Positions 25,530 through 34,042 of a DNA stretch of 37,905 bases are shown piece after piece (within the stretch, counting starts at the first letter, position 1; each line of letters starts with the position of its first letter). Under the pieces are notes generated by a model. That model worked only from the letters and a program-made list of their open reading frames with translations. It was not told the DNA's origin and ran no database searches. A program made the translations under genes and the position numbers. This DNA comes from Candidatus Omnitrophota bacterium (GTDB taxonomy: Bacteria; Hinthialibacterota; Hinthialibacteria; Hinthialibacterales; Hinthialibacteraceae): NCBI GenBank assembly GCA_040755155.1, contig JBFMBP010000114.1, positions 1-37,905 of the forward strand, written 5' to 3'.

Positions 25530-26342
25530 ATGCTTGAGTGGCGCGTCTTCGGTTGCGGCTCCCCTTCTTCGTTCCGTTCGACCCAAACGAGTTATGAAAT
25601 CGTCGATGGCAGCCAAAGAATCCAAATCGATCTCGGCCACGGCGCTATTTATCAACGCTGCCGTCTGGAGAAGGGGATCGAACCAGCCGTCGATTCGATC
25701 TCGAATCTTCTTCTGACGCACTGCCATCCCGATCATTGCGTCGATCTCACGCGCCTTTACGTGGCCTGGATGTATACTCCGGGCTTCAAGCCGCAAAACA
25801 AGGTCAAACTTTTCGGCTCTGCGCCGACGATGGACGCCATCCAGCGCATGATGGACAATATGCGGTTGGAAGAGGGATACGAAAAAGCCTACGAACCTCG
25901 CCTAATCAAAATCGGCGAACCATTTCGACTCGACGGCTTCGCGATACAACCCAAGCCCGCCATCCATATCGACGGCTCCTGCGGTTATCGCTTCGATACG
26001 CCGTCGGGCAAGCGGGCGGCGTATACCGGCGACACCGGTTTTCATGAGGCCTTGTTCAAAATATGGAAGGACTTGGACCTGCTCGTGATTGAAACCAGTT
26101 TCTCCGAACTGGAAACGCCCTACCATTTGACCTTGGATCAAACGGCGATTGTCGCGGGAAAGACGAAACCCGGCGCTTTGCTCATCGTTCATTTCTATCC
26201 CGATATGGAAAGATTGCCGGAAGAGGAAATCAAAGCTCGTATCGCCAAATATTACGGCGGCCCGGTTTTTATCGCCAAGGATGGACTCGCGTTGAAGTGG
26301 GATGAATCCATCCAAGCCTGGCGCGGCGAGATGATGTTTTGA
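25530..26342 (+). CDS. metallo-beta-lactamase-fold hydrolase, RNase Z-like
   Basis: The protein has the metallo-beta-lactamase fold of RNase Z/ElaC-type enzymes and related hydrolases. The metal-binding motif is HCHPDH (residues 64-69). Further likely ligands are His147 (AIHIDG), Asp in YTGDTGF (166-171) and His199 or His221 (HLT, IVHFYPD). GCGSPSSFRSTQTSYEI at the start is typical. Substrate cannot be predicted; tRNA processing or a small-molecule ester are both possible. GGAGAA lies just upstream of the ATG at 25530. The protein is about 270 residues, near the family norm, with no signal peptide. It precedes the oxidoreductase gene by 139 bases on the same strand. Confidence 0.82.
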   Translation: MLEWRVFGCGSPSSFRSTQTSYEIVDGSQRIQIDLGHGAIYQRCRLEKGIEPAVDSISNLLLTHCHPDHCVDLTRLYVAWMYTPGFKPQNKVKLFGSAPTMDAIQRMMDNMRLEEGYEKAYEPRLIKIGEPFRLDGFAIQPKPAIHIDGSCGYRFDTPSGKRAAYTGDTGFHEALFKIWKDLDLLVIETSFSELETPYHLTLDQTAIVAGKTKPGALLIVHFYPDMERLPEEEIKARIAKYYGGPVFIAKDGLALKWDESIQAWRGEMMF

Positions 26343-26368
26343 TTCTCTCGGCATCAACTCGTAATAAT

Positions 26369-26397
26369 GGCGGGCTGCGCTTCGCTTTGATCTCACC
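26369..26397. repeat. diverged copy of the 33-bp hairpin repeat
   Basis: GGCGGGCTGCGCTTCGCTTT and the following bases resemble the repeats at 29938-29970 and 34010-34042, but the right arm has decayed (TCTCACCCTA). Confidence 0.5.
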
Positions 26398-26481
26398 CTA
26401 TAGAGATGAATCCCATATGAAAGCGCCTCGCCGCCGACCGAACTTTTTCCATACCATGGGATATAAGTCGAAAGGAATGAA

Positions 26482-27576
26482 ATGATGTCTTCCCTCGGCG
26501 TTGGAATCATTGGGTCGCAATTTATCTCGGCTATTCACGCCGATTCGCTGACGCATCGCGTCCAGGGCGCCCGGTTGATCGCCGCCGCTTCTCCCACCGA
26601 AGCGCATGTTCAATCCTTCGCCAAGCAGTTCGCTATTCCGCAATATTATACGGATTACCGGCGGATGCTCGAACGAGACGACATCGGCCTGATCGTTGTC
26701 GGCGCTCCCAACGATCTCCATTGCCGCATGGTTTGCGACGCGGCGGATTGCGGCAAGCATGTCGTCGTCGAAAAGCCCCTTTGCCTCAATCTGGCGCAAG
26801 CGGACGAGATGATCGCCGCCTGCAAGAAAAACCACGTGAAATTGATGTACGCCGAGGAACTCTGTTTTGCGCCGAAATACGTGCGGCTGAAACGCTTGCT
26901 GGACGAAGGCGCGCTGGGCAAACCTATTTTGATAAAACAATCGGAAAAACATGACGGCCCCCATGCGCCCCATTTTTGGGACGTCCAGCGTTCCGGCGGC
27001 GGCGTTACGATGGATATGGGCTGCCACGCCGTCGAGTTTTTCCGCTGGATGATCGGACGGGGAGTAAAAATCGAATCCGTTTACGCCGATATGGGAACTT
27101 ACGTCCACGGCGATAAAACGCAGGGCGACGACAATTCCATAATAATCCTAAAATTCGCCAACGGCGCGACGGCGATGGCGGAAGAGAGCTGGATCAAGAA
27201 AGGCGGCATGGACGACCGCGCCGAAGTATGCGGCGATAAAGGCATCGCCTACGCCAATCTCTTGCAAGGCAATTCCATCCTCACCTACAGCGAAAGCGGC
27301 TACGGCTACGCGGTGGAAAAAGCCGGATCGACGCAAGGCTGGAGTTTCACCATGTACGAAGAGGCATGGAATTACGGCTTTCCCCAGGAGATGCAGCATT
27401 TCGTCGATTGCGTGCGCGAAGATCGCCAACCCGCCGTCACCGGCGAGGACGGGCGGGCAGTGTTGGAAGCGATTTTCGCCGCCTACGCCTCGGCGGCGCA
27501 AGGCCAAGCAGTTCGTTTGCCTTATTCGTCGCCGGACGAGAGGCCGATCGACATCTGGCTGCGCGCCAAAAGTTAA
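26482..27576 (+). CDS. Gfo/Idh/MocA family oxidoreductase
   Basis: These NAD(P)-dependent enzymes oxidise or reduce sugars, inositols and similar polyols. The N-terminal Rossmann fold is seen in GVGIIGSQFIS (residues 6-16). IGLIVVGAPNDLH and the family signature KHVVVEKPLCL (about 92-102) follow, the Lys of EKPL being important for catalysis. The C-terminal half has FWDVQRSGGGVTMDMGCHAVEFFRWM, with the likely catalytic Asp and His. The protein is 364 residues, typical length, and lacks a signal peptide, so it is cytoplasmic. AAAGGAATGAA precedes the ATG; a second ATG follows at once. It converges on the GntP gene, with the second 160-bp element between. Confidence 0.88.
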   Translation: MMSSLGVGIIGSQFISAIHADSLTHRVQGARLIAAASPTEAHVQSFAKQFAIPQYYTDYRRMLERDDIGLIVVGAPNDLHCRMVCDAADCGKHVVVEKPLCLNLAQADEMIAACKKNHVKLMYAEELCFAPKYVRLKRLLDEGALGKPILIKQSEKHDGPHAPHFWDVQRSGGGVTMDMGCHAVEFFRWMIGRGVKIESVYADMGTYVHGDKTQGDDNSIIILKFANGATAMAEESWIKKGGMDDRAEVCGDKGIAYANLLQGNSILTYSESGYGYAVEKAGSTQGWSFTMYEEAWNYGFPQEMQHFVDCVREDRQPAVTGEDGRAVLEAIFAAYASAAQGQAVRLPYSSPDERPIDIWLRAKS

Positions 27577-27617
27577 ACCAACGTTGTAGATAAAACCTTA
27601 GGATGGGTCGCGCTATT

Positions 27618-27777
27618 ATACCAATCTGCGTTAAAATTGCAGCTTATAAATTCCCTCGCCCTTTGGGAGAGGGTTAGGGTGAGGGAAATATAAGCCTAAT
27701 AATATCAACCCTCACCTAACCTCTCCCAATCTTGGGAGAGGAATTTTGAAAACAACAATCTCAATGCATGTTGGTAT
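27618..27777 (-). repeat. 160-bp MITE-like element, copy 2
   Basis: Identical over all 160 bases to the reverse complement of 3139-3298. It lies between the convergent ends of the oxidoreductase gene (27576) and the GntP gene (27789), the second such position, which fits a terminator-like use or a tolerance of insertion there. Confidence 0.9.
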
Positions 27778-27788
27778 TACTCATTCCT

Positions 27789-29516
27789 CTACGCCAGCGG
27801 CATGGCCCAGGCTAGAAAACAAACCCATAAAAATCCGGTCACGCCCATGATAGTGAGGAGAACCGTCCAAGTTTTTAAGGTTTGCGTTTCGTTCAGACCA
27901 GTCATTTGGCTGAAGATCCAAAAGCCGCTGTCGTTCATCCAGGAGAGGCCGGAAGCGCCGAAACCGATCGCCGCCACCAAGTAAACGGGATGATAAGGCA
28001 GTGGCGAACTGAGAGAGGCCAGGGTGGAGGAAAGAATTCCCGCCGTCGTAATCATGGCTACCGTCGCCGATCCCTGAGCCACTCGAATGAGCGACGAGGT
28101 AAGATACGCCAAAACCATCAGCGACAATCCCCAGGTTTTCGCGCCCTCGGCGATGAGATCGCCGATGCCCGCTATCGCCAGCGCCTTGCCAAAGGAAGCG
28201 CCGGCGCATGTGATAAAGGCGATGATGGCGCCGCTGGCAATGGCGCCGCCCAGGCTATCGAACGTCTCTTTGAGACCGCCGCGCTTCTGGCGAATCAACA
28301 GCCAAAGGCCGATGAGGGCGCCGCCGAAAAAGGCGGCGTTTTTATCTCCGATAATATTCACCCATTTGAGCATCGTCAGAGGATAACCGGCGATTTCCTG
28401 GGGAAAAGCGCCATGCAGCAACAACCGGTTGAGCCGAATCAAGTCGCCTTTTTTTAAATCCCGATTCAGGATCATCGGCTTGGCCTCCGGAGGGAGGGCG
28501 ATTCCAGAAAACCGGTTTTCCTCGTAAAACGATTCTTTTCCCATCCAAAGATTCACATCGTCCAGAATTTTTTGTTGAAGTTTTTCGTTCGCCGGAGCGG
28601 ATGGATCGAACTGTTCCAACAGCCGCCGCCCTTCTTCCATGAGCCTTCCGCGCAGATAGAGAGAAATGGGATCTTTGGCTTCTCGAATTTTCATCAGCCA
28701 TGGTTCCGGCTTTTTAATATCAGATAGACGCAGCGATCCTGTTCCATAAATGGAAAGAAACGTCGAGGAGACCGCCAGTAAAATCACGGGCAAGAGAAAG
28801 GGCAGGCAGGAAAGCCATAATCTCGGCAACTCGCTATCCGGTTTGGAAGCCATCGCCTCCAAATCCGCTTCGGAGACGCCGAGAACGTCTTTGGGAACGG
28901 CGTCCATGCGCTTATTGATCCACTTGGCGTAACCGACGCCGCCGATCAAGACGGGGGCAATGGAGGCCAGCGTTCCCACCAATATAGTCAGTCCGATGGA
29001 TACATTCAACAATTCCGCCACCATGATGGGGCCGGGCGTGGGCGGTACTAAACAATGGGTTATGGCGCCGCCGGCGGCGGTGGCGCAGACGATGAGGACG
29101 TAGTCCCGTTTGCGGCGGGCGTAGACGGCGCGAGCCAGTGGGGCGAGAAGATAAAAGACCGTATCGAAAAAAACGGGGATGCCAAGAACGAAACTGCTCG
29201 CCAAGAGAGAATGATTCTCCCGCCCTTCGCCGAAGACGCGGGAAAAGCCGCGTACGATCCGGTCCGCCGCCCCGCTGTCCATCATGCACTTGCCGATGAT
29301 GGCGGCAAGCGCCAAGAGAAGGCCAAGGCTGCCCATCATTTCGCCGAAGCGGTCAGTAACCAGGGGAATGGCGTTTTCGATGGGAATGCGATCGGAAAGA
29401 AAAGCGACGGCTAAGGCGGCGGCGATCAACGCCAAAAACGCATGACAGCGCAGGACGAGAATCAAAAAGAGAATCAATCCCATGCCGATCAGCAAACATG
29501 CCAGCGGTCCAAACAT
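27789..29516 (-). CDS. GntP family permease (gluconate or sugar-acid symporter) with large internal insertion
   Basis: GntP proteins import gluconate and related acids with protons. The family signature GIPVFFDTVFYLLAPLARA lies in the first third, and CATAAGGAITHCLVPPTPGP follows. The C-terminal part has IRVAQGSATVAM and GFGASGLSWMNDSGFWIFSQM. More than ten hydrophobic segments are visible. Between about residues 245 and 365 there is a hydrophilic stretch of about 120 residues (from SLRLSDIKKPEP through WMGKESFYEENRF to LLLHGAFPQEIAGY) that classical members of about 440 residues lack. ATG at 29516 has AAGGGGAT upstream and is preferred to a TTG at 29537. Placed beside sugar dehydrogenases, it probably takes up oxidised sugars. 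Confidence 0.87.
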   Translation of the reverse strand: MFGPLACLLIGMGLILFLILVLRCHAFLALIAAALAVAFLSDRIPIENAIPLVTDRFGEMMGSLGLLLALAAIIGKCMMDSGAADRIVRGFSRVFGEGRENHSLLASSFVLGIPVFFDTVFYLLAPLARAVYARRKRDYVLIVCATAAGGAITHCLVPPTPGPIMVAELLNVSIGLTILVGTLASIAPVLIGGVGYAKWINKRMDAVPKDVLGVSEADLEAMASKPDSELPRLWLSCLPFLLPVILLAVSSTFLSIYGTGSLRLSDIKKPEPWLMKIREAKDPISLYLRGRLMEEGRRLLEQFDPSAPANEKLQQKILDDVNLWMGKESFYEENRFSGIALPPEAKPMILNRDLKKGDLIRLNRLLLHGAFPQEIAGYPLTMLKWVNIIGDKNAAFFGGALIGLWLLIRQKRGGLKETFDSLGGAIASGAIIAFITCAGASFGKALAIAGIGDLIAEGAKTWGLSLMVLAYLTSSLIRVAQGSATVAMITTAGILSSTLASLSSPLPYHPVYLVAAIGFGASGLSWMNDSGFWIFSQMTGLNETQTLKTWTVLLTIMGVTGFLWVCFLAWAMPLA

Positions 29517-29536
29517 AATATCCCCTTGTAAAAGCA

Positions 29537-29573
29537 ATGATGAATGATGAGTGATGAATGATGAATGATGAAT
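29537..29573. repeat. heptanucleotide tandem repeat (ATGATGA)
   Basis: About five units of the same heptamer as at 24071-24092, with one variant unit (GTGATGA). It lies 20 bases upstream of the GntP start codon, on the promoter side of that gene. Confidence 0.7.
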
Positions 29574-29699
29574 TTTAAAAAATCGAATGAGTTGCGTTGT
29601 TCGATCCGTTGTTTGTTATATTTAATTGAATCTTATTCAAGGGCGGAAAAAACCTTACCCTTGCCAGTCGGTCTTAGAAAAATCGTTCAATAATTTCAT

Positions 29700-29779
29700 C
29701 CCAGCCTTGAAAGGTTGGGCTATTGTCAAATGCCCCTTTAAAGGGGCAAACGGTAATAGCCCGCCGTTTCAACGGCGGG
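29700..29779. repeat. cluster of three adjacent hairpins (REP-like)
   Basis: Three overlapping inverted repeats follow one another. CCCAGCCTT/AGGTTGGG is at 29700-29719. A long arm GGGCTATT/AATAGCCC with an inner TGCCCCTTTAAAGGGGCA is at 29717-29762. CCCGCCGTT/AACGGCGGG is at 29760-29779. No coding potential is seen in 29517-29997. Confidence 0.75.
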
Positions 29780-29809
29780 TGAACGAATGGATTCTTTTTA
29801 TTGTGTTCT

Positions 29810-29897
29810 TCTTTATCATTTCGTGTTTTCGTGATTCAAACGACGCCAGGAAGAGATTCCTTTAATTTCCCATCGCGCGCAATATGAGTTATTAATT
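29810..29897. repeat. intergenic repeat related to 31659-31748
   Basis: TTCTTTATCATTTCGTGTTT continues CGTGATTCAAA and is shared almost exactly with 31659-31690. Weaker similarity runs on to an AATATGAGT block in both copies (29881 and 31731). About 90 bases, function unknown. Confidence 0.6.
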
Positions 29898-29937
29898 TAT
29901 CAAGGGCAGAAAAAACCTTTCCTTGCTACCCGGTCAC

Positions 29938-29970
29938 GGTGGGCTACGCTTCGCTTTGAGCCCACCCTAC
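29938..29970. repeat. 33-bp hairpin repeat, copy 1
   Basis: The arms GGTGGGCT and AGCCCACC can pair around a loop of TACGCTTCGCTTTG or similar. All 33 bases are identical to 34010-34042. Partial copies are at 26369-26397 and 34079-34095. An inverted heptamer repeat (TTCATCA) follows at about 29973-29992. Confidence 0.8.
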
Positions 29971-29997
29971 ACAATTCATCATTCATCATTATTTTCT

Positions 29998-31389
29998 TCA
30001 TACGCCGTAAGGAGCGCGTTCGGGACGAGTGAGATGAGCGTTGGCTTCCTCGTCGTTTACGAATTGCTCTTTCTTGGCATCCCATTCCAGCCGCCTTCCG
30101 CCCAGCCAGCCGCAGATATTGGCGAGATGGGAAACCGTAGCCGAACGCTGGCCGATCTCCGCATCGGTGATGGATTGTTTACGGTTCTTGACGCAATCCA
30201 CCCAATGCTGAATGTGGTTGAACGTGGAGGATGAATAGCCCTCGTCGCCCGACAACTCCAAGCCGGAAACGAATCGTTTGTCGTTCGCCGTCATCGGTTC
30301 TTTTAAAATCAAATCGGGCGTGGAATAAATCTTAGAGCGGTTGACGAAAATCTCGCCCTTATCGCCGTAAAAGATCATATCGAAGCCGAAGCCGTTTTCG
30401 ATAAATAGATCGACGCCGTTATCGTAAGTCAATTTAAAATTGAATTTGGTGAAGGTATTGAAAGCGTTGTCTTTGCGCACGGCGCAGGTTCCTTCCACGA
30501 AGCGGGGGCCAGAACCGTCCATATCCATCGCCCATTGGGCGATGTCGGTATGATGGGCGCCGAGGTCGGTGATTTGGCCGCCGGAGTATTCGAAGAAGTA
30601 ACGGAAGAAGATGTGGCAGCGCAGCGGATTGAAGGGGACGGCGGGCGCGGATCCCAGCCACTTGTCCCAATTCAATCCCGGCGGGACGGGCGCGTCGGGA
30701 ACCGGCGCCGTGAAGCGCGTGCCGCCAATAATAATGCGGATTTTCTGCAACTTGCCCAACCGCCCATTGCGCACATATTCGCAGGCGGTTTGGAAATTCT
30801 TGTGCTGGCGTTGTTGGAATCCCACTTGGAAAATGCGCCCCGTTTCCTTGCTTTTGTTGACGACTTTGCGCCCTTGGGCGATGGTAAGAGTCAGCGGCTT
30901 TTCGCCGTAAACGTCCTTGCCCGCGTCCATCGCGTCCATATACAGTTTGGCGTGCCAGTGATCGGGAACGGCGATCAGCACGGCGTCGATGTCCTTGCGG
31001 TCGAGCAGGTAGCCATAATCAATATACGGTCCGGCGGCTCCCGGCTGCGGCTCGGCGGGAATCGTATCCCACGCCGTCCCTTTTACCCACTTGCGGTCGA
31101 TGCCGGTCTGATCGTCAACGAATCGCAGACGGTCGGAGAGGAAGCCGAAATCGAGATCGCAGAGAGCGGCGACTTGGATGTTTTCGTTCTTCAGGCATTC
31201 GCGCAGCAACTCGCTGCCGCGCCAGCCGAGGCCGATATTGCCGACGACCAGTTTATTACTGGGCGCGTCCTGGCCGAATACATTACTGGGAACGATGAGC
31301 GGCGCAGCGGCGCCCGAACCCAGCCAAGCGGCGGAAGCGCCAGCGGTCTTCAAAAACGAACGGCGATTGGATTGGAGTTTGGTGGTCAT
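29998..31389 (-). CDS. Tat-exported Gfo/Idh/MocA family oxidoreductase
   Basis: The N-terminus carries a twin-arginine signal, NRRSFLKTAGASAAWLGSGA, followed by a hydrophobic stretch and a likely cleavage near FGQDA. The enzyme would thus act outside the cytoplasm after folding with its cofactor. The Rossmann motif is VVGNIGLGWRGSELL (about 48-62) and the family signature GKDVYGEKPLTLT is at about 157-169. The C-terminal half has GGQITDLGAHHTDIAQWAM, with a likely catalytic Asp and His. Such Tat-exported members are common in Planctomycetes and Bacteroidetes gene clusters for polysaccharide breakdown, though their substrates are mostly unknown. Length 463 residues is typical. It is on the same strand as GntP but separated by about 480 repeat-rich bases. 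Confidence 0.88.
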   Translation of the reverse strand: MTTKLQSNRRSFLKTAGASAAWLGSGAAAPLIVPSNVFGQDAPSNKLVVGNIGLGWRGSELLRECLKNENIQVAALCDLDFGFLSDRLRFVDDQTGIDRKWVKGTAWDTIPAEPQPGAAGPYIDYGYLLDRKDIDAVLIAVPDHWHAKLYMDAMDAGKDVYGEKPLTLTIAQGRKVVNKSKETGRIFQVGFQQRQHKNFQTACEYVRNGRLGKLQKIRIIIGGTRFTAPVPDAPVPPGLNWDKWLGSAPAVPFNPLRCHIFFRYFFEYSGGQITDLGAHHTDIAQWAMDMDGSGPRFVEGTCAVRKDNAFNTFTKFNFKLTYDNGVDLFIENGFGFDMIFYGDKGEIFVNRSKIYSTPDLILKEPMTANDKRFVSGLELSGDEGYSSSTFNHIQHWVDCVKNRKQSITDAEIGQRSATVSHLANICGWLGGRRLEWDAKKEQFVNDEEANAHLTRPERAPYGV

Positions 31390-31508
31390 AATTGTTCCTC
31401 ATAGAACGTTGTCTTAATGATTTATGTTATTAATCTTTAATCCTTCACCCGGAAGTGGATTAAACTAATCAAGAGCGGCGCATAAGTTTCATCTCTTGCA
31501 TCGTTTTC

Positions 31509-31686
31509 GAATCACGAAAACACGAAAAGACTCGAATTTCACGAAATTTTCGAATCACGGATATCGTAGATTCTTTTGGATTCCACGGATAAATCCTTAT
31601 AACGGAGTTATTCCTTACGCCAACTGTTTTTAATTATTTCGCTTTTTTTTCGCGCCTTTCTTTATCATTTCGTGTTTTCGTGATTC
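31509..31686. repeat. inverted repeat flanking 140 bases
   Basis: GAATCACGAAAACACGAAA (31509-31527) is the exact inverse of TTTCGTGTTTTCGTGATTC (31668-31686), which also occurs at 29819-29837. A partial extra copy (CGAATCACGG) is at 31551-31560. The region 31390-31802 holds no recognisable gene, only these repeats and AT-rich sequence. Confidence 0.65.
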
Positions 31687-31802
31687 AAAACGACGATTGC
31701 AATAGATCCATTCAACTTTTCATCTCGTGAAATATGAGTAATTGATCTTGTTATCGAGTATAAAAAACTAATCAAAGTTTCTCCAGATGGTTAGACCAAT
31801 TC

Positions 31803-32834
31803 TTAAGGATTAACAATCACCTTATTGCGTTCCGGCGAGGCCATGATTTCTACGGCTTTGTGAATTTCCCTTAAGGGGAAGCGATGCGAGATGGCTTTTT
31901 CGGGATCGACGAGGCCGCGCTCCATGAGCTGGAGGGCTTTCTGCATGGCCATAGGATTGGTTCCGAAACTGGAATCCATGCGCGCTTCCAGGAAATGGGT
32001 GAGGCCGCCGTCGAGTTCGAAAGTCTCGTGCGTCGTTATTCCGAAAACGTTCCAACGCGTGCCGCGCCGCAATAGGCTGGTCATCAGTTTGACGGCGGCG
32101 ATCGGCCCCGCCGCTTCAATGACTAGATCGGGGCCGTTAGGGAGGATGCCGTAGATCGCTGCTTTAGCATTGCAGCGGGCTGGATTGACGGTATGCGTCG
32201 CGCCCAGTCTGCGCGCTGTTTCTAAGGCGTATTCGCTGATATCGACGGCGATAAGCCGCCCCGCTCCCGCCGCTTTCGCAATCATCAGGCAATAAAGACC
32301 GATGCCGCCGACGCCGATAATGACCACATCGTCGCCCAACGCCATTTGGGAATAATGGATCAACCCTTTCCAAGCGCCGCTGAGCGGTTCGGTCTGGCAG
32401 GCGGCGTCGAAAGAGAGAGCGGCGGGCTTGCTGTAGAGGGTATTGGCGGCAACGAGGGTATATTCCGCGAAGCTGCCGGGGCGAACATCGGAAGGTCCGT
32501 CGCCTCCGGTGGTGTAGGCGGCTTCGCAATAGTGCGTATTTCCCGAACGGCAATGATGGCACAAGCCGCAAAAGCCGCTGGGTTGGATGACAACCTCATC
32601 CCCTTCTTTGAAATGCGCAACGCCAACGCCTACAGCGGCAACGACGCCCGCCGGTTCGTGTCCGGGAATGAAGGGAAAGGAGACGTTGCGGCGAACGCCT
32701 TTGATGACTTTGAAATCCGTCGCGCAAAAGCCGCAGGACTTTATGCGCACCAAGACCTCGCCCATCCCTGGTTCGGGGATGGGGATATCCTCCAATTCAA
32801 GCCGATTGAAATCCTGCAATACCGCCGCCAGCAT
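31803..32834 (-). CDS. zinc-dependent alcohol dehydrogenase family protein
   Basis: Medium-chain dehydrogenase using NAD(P) and zinc, probably oxidising a polyol or sugar alcohol. LVRIKSCGFCATDFKVIKG supplies the catalytic-zinc Cys, and FPFIPGHEPAGVV supplies His-Glu. The structural-zinc loop is SGFCGLCHHCRSGNTHYC, with four Cys. The cofactor fold follows in VVIIGVGGIGLYCLMIAKAAGA. The family-like start is ATG at 32834 (MLAAVLQDFNRLELEDIPIPEPG). ATGs at 32861 and 32873 would add residues not typical of the family; none has a convincing ribosome site. The 340-residue length is normal. It is transcribed divergently from the AEC transporter gene and probably belongs with the surrounding sugar-acid genes. 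Confidence 0.88.
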   Translation of the reverse strand: MLAAVLQDFNRLELEDIPIPEPGMGEVLVRIKSCGFCATDFKVIKGVRRNVSFPFIPGHEPAGVVAAVGVGVAHFKEGDEVVIQPSGFCGLCHHCRSGNTHYCEAAYTTGGDGPSDVRPGSFAEYTLVAANTLYSKPAALSFDAACQTEPLSGAWKGLIHYSQMALGDDVVIIGVGGIGLYCLMIAKAAGAGRLIAVDISEYALETARRLGATHTVNPARCNAKAAIYGILPNGPDLVIEAAGPIAAVKLMTSLLRRGTRWNVFGITTHETFELDGGLTHFLEARMDSSFGTNPMAMQKALQLMERGLVDPEKAISHRFPLREIHKAVEIMASPERNKVIVNP

Positions 32835-33021
32835 GTTTTTCTGCCAGAAATCCTTTTCCATAAATCGATGCAAAATCCAATTGCGTTAACCTATCAAAGT
32901 TGATTGGACAAAGCAAGCAGCGAAGGGCGATGTTCCACGCACGGTTTGATGGAATAGGATAAGGACTCTAAACTCCAACTCATTAAAAACTCCGATCCCA
33001 TGTTAACGCCGCGAGTATGTT

Positions 33022-33963
33022 ATGAATCAAATGCTGGATATCGCCGCCATCGTTTTGCCCGTATTCATCGTCATGTTTTTAGGAAACATCCTGCGGCGGG
33101 CGGGGATGATCGACGATGGATTTATTTATCAATCCAACCGGCTGGTTTTCAATATCAGCCTGCCGATGCTGCTGTTTTATAAAATCGGAACGGCGGATTT
33201 CACCACTAATTTCAACGGCGCTTTGCTGTTCGGCTCGGCGCTGGCGATTTTGATCGGCTTCGGCGGCTCCTATGCTTACGCCGTAATTAGGCATTATCCG
33301 CCCGCGGCGCGCGGGGTCTTCTGCCAAGGCGCGTTTCGCGGCAATTACGCTATCATCGGCCTGGCCGTGGTCTTGAACGCTTATGGGGAAGCGGGGCTGA
33401 CCCGCGCGGGGATATTCATGGGTTTCATCGTTCCCTGGTTGAACTTCTTAGCTATACTGGCGCTGCTGGCGCCCCATTGCGACAACGGTTCGCCAGGATT
33501 GGGATATTGGACGCGGCAGATCGCGGCCAATCCCTTGATTGGGGCCTCATTCGCCGGAATTTTTTGGAGTTGGCTGCGGCTGCCGATTCCCGTCGTACTC
33601 GACCGCAGTATGAATATTGTGACGGACCTGACCCTGCCCTTGGCGCTACTGGCCATCGGAGCGGGATTTTCCTTGAAGAATTTAAAAGGGGACCTGAAAC
33701 GGGCGACGCTGGCCAGCGTCATTAAAGTGGCGTTGCTGCCCATTCTCGCAGGATTTATTCTTTACGCTTTCGGCGTTAGGGGATTGGATTTCTCTGTCGG
33801 TATTCTGATGGTAGGCAGCCCAGCGGCGACGGTTTCTTACATCATGGCTTCCCAGATGAAGGGCGACGCCGAATTGGCCGGGTCCATCATCATTCTATCT
33901 ACTTTGTTTTCCATCTTTACTTACTCTTTGACGCTATATCTTCTCCATGTTATTGGATTTTAG
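33022..33963 (+). CDS. AEC family (auxin efflux carrier) transporter
   Basis: This 313-residue membrane protein has about ten hydrophobic segments in the two-half arrangement of the AEC family, which exports or takes up organic acids and similar small molecules. Family blocks are visible: FLGNILRRAGMID, NRLVFNISLPMLLF, CQGAFRGNYAIIGLAVV, and in the second half NPLIGASFAGIFW, LTLPLALLAIGAGFSLKNL and GSPAATVSYIMASQM. Substrate cannot be told from the sequence. The ATG at 33022 lacks a strong ribosome site. The gene is followed by the 33-bp hairpin repeat about 47 bases after its stop, which could act as a terminator. Confidence 0.88.
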   Translation: MNQMLDIAAIVLPVFIVMFLGNILRRAGMIDDGFIYQSNRLVFNISLPMLLFYKIGTADFTTNFNGALLFGSALAILIGFGGSYAYAVIRHYPPAARGVFCQGAFRGNYAIIGLAVVLNAYGEAGLTRAGIFMGFIVPWLNFLAILALLAPHCDNGSPGLGYWTRQIAANPLIGASFAGIFWSWLRLPIPVVLDRSMNIVTDLTLPLALLAIGAGFSLKNLKGDLKRATLASVIKVALLPILAGFILYAFGVRGLDFSVGILMVGSPAATVSYIMASQMKGDAELAGSIIILSTLFSIFTYSLTLYLLHVIGF

Positions 33964-34009
33964 CTACATGACTTTGGGACTTTGAGACTTAGTCTCCCCG
34001 TCTCACAAT

Positions 34010-34042
34010 GGTGGGCTACGCTTCGCTTTGAGCCCACCCTAC
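34010..34042. repeat. 33-bp hairpin repeat, copy 2
   Basis: Identical to 29938-29970; arms GGTGGGCT and AGCCCACC. A truncated copy (CGGGCTACGCTTCGCT) follows at about 34079-34095. The region 33964-34529 otherwise holds no gene, but contains the promoter at 34236-34265 and an AT-rich leader. Confidence 0.8.

Noticed and set aside
29700-29992. CRISPR array
   Set aside because: The repeats are palindromic units or 7-base tandems without regular unique spacers, and no cas gene is present.
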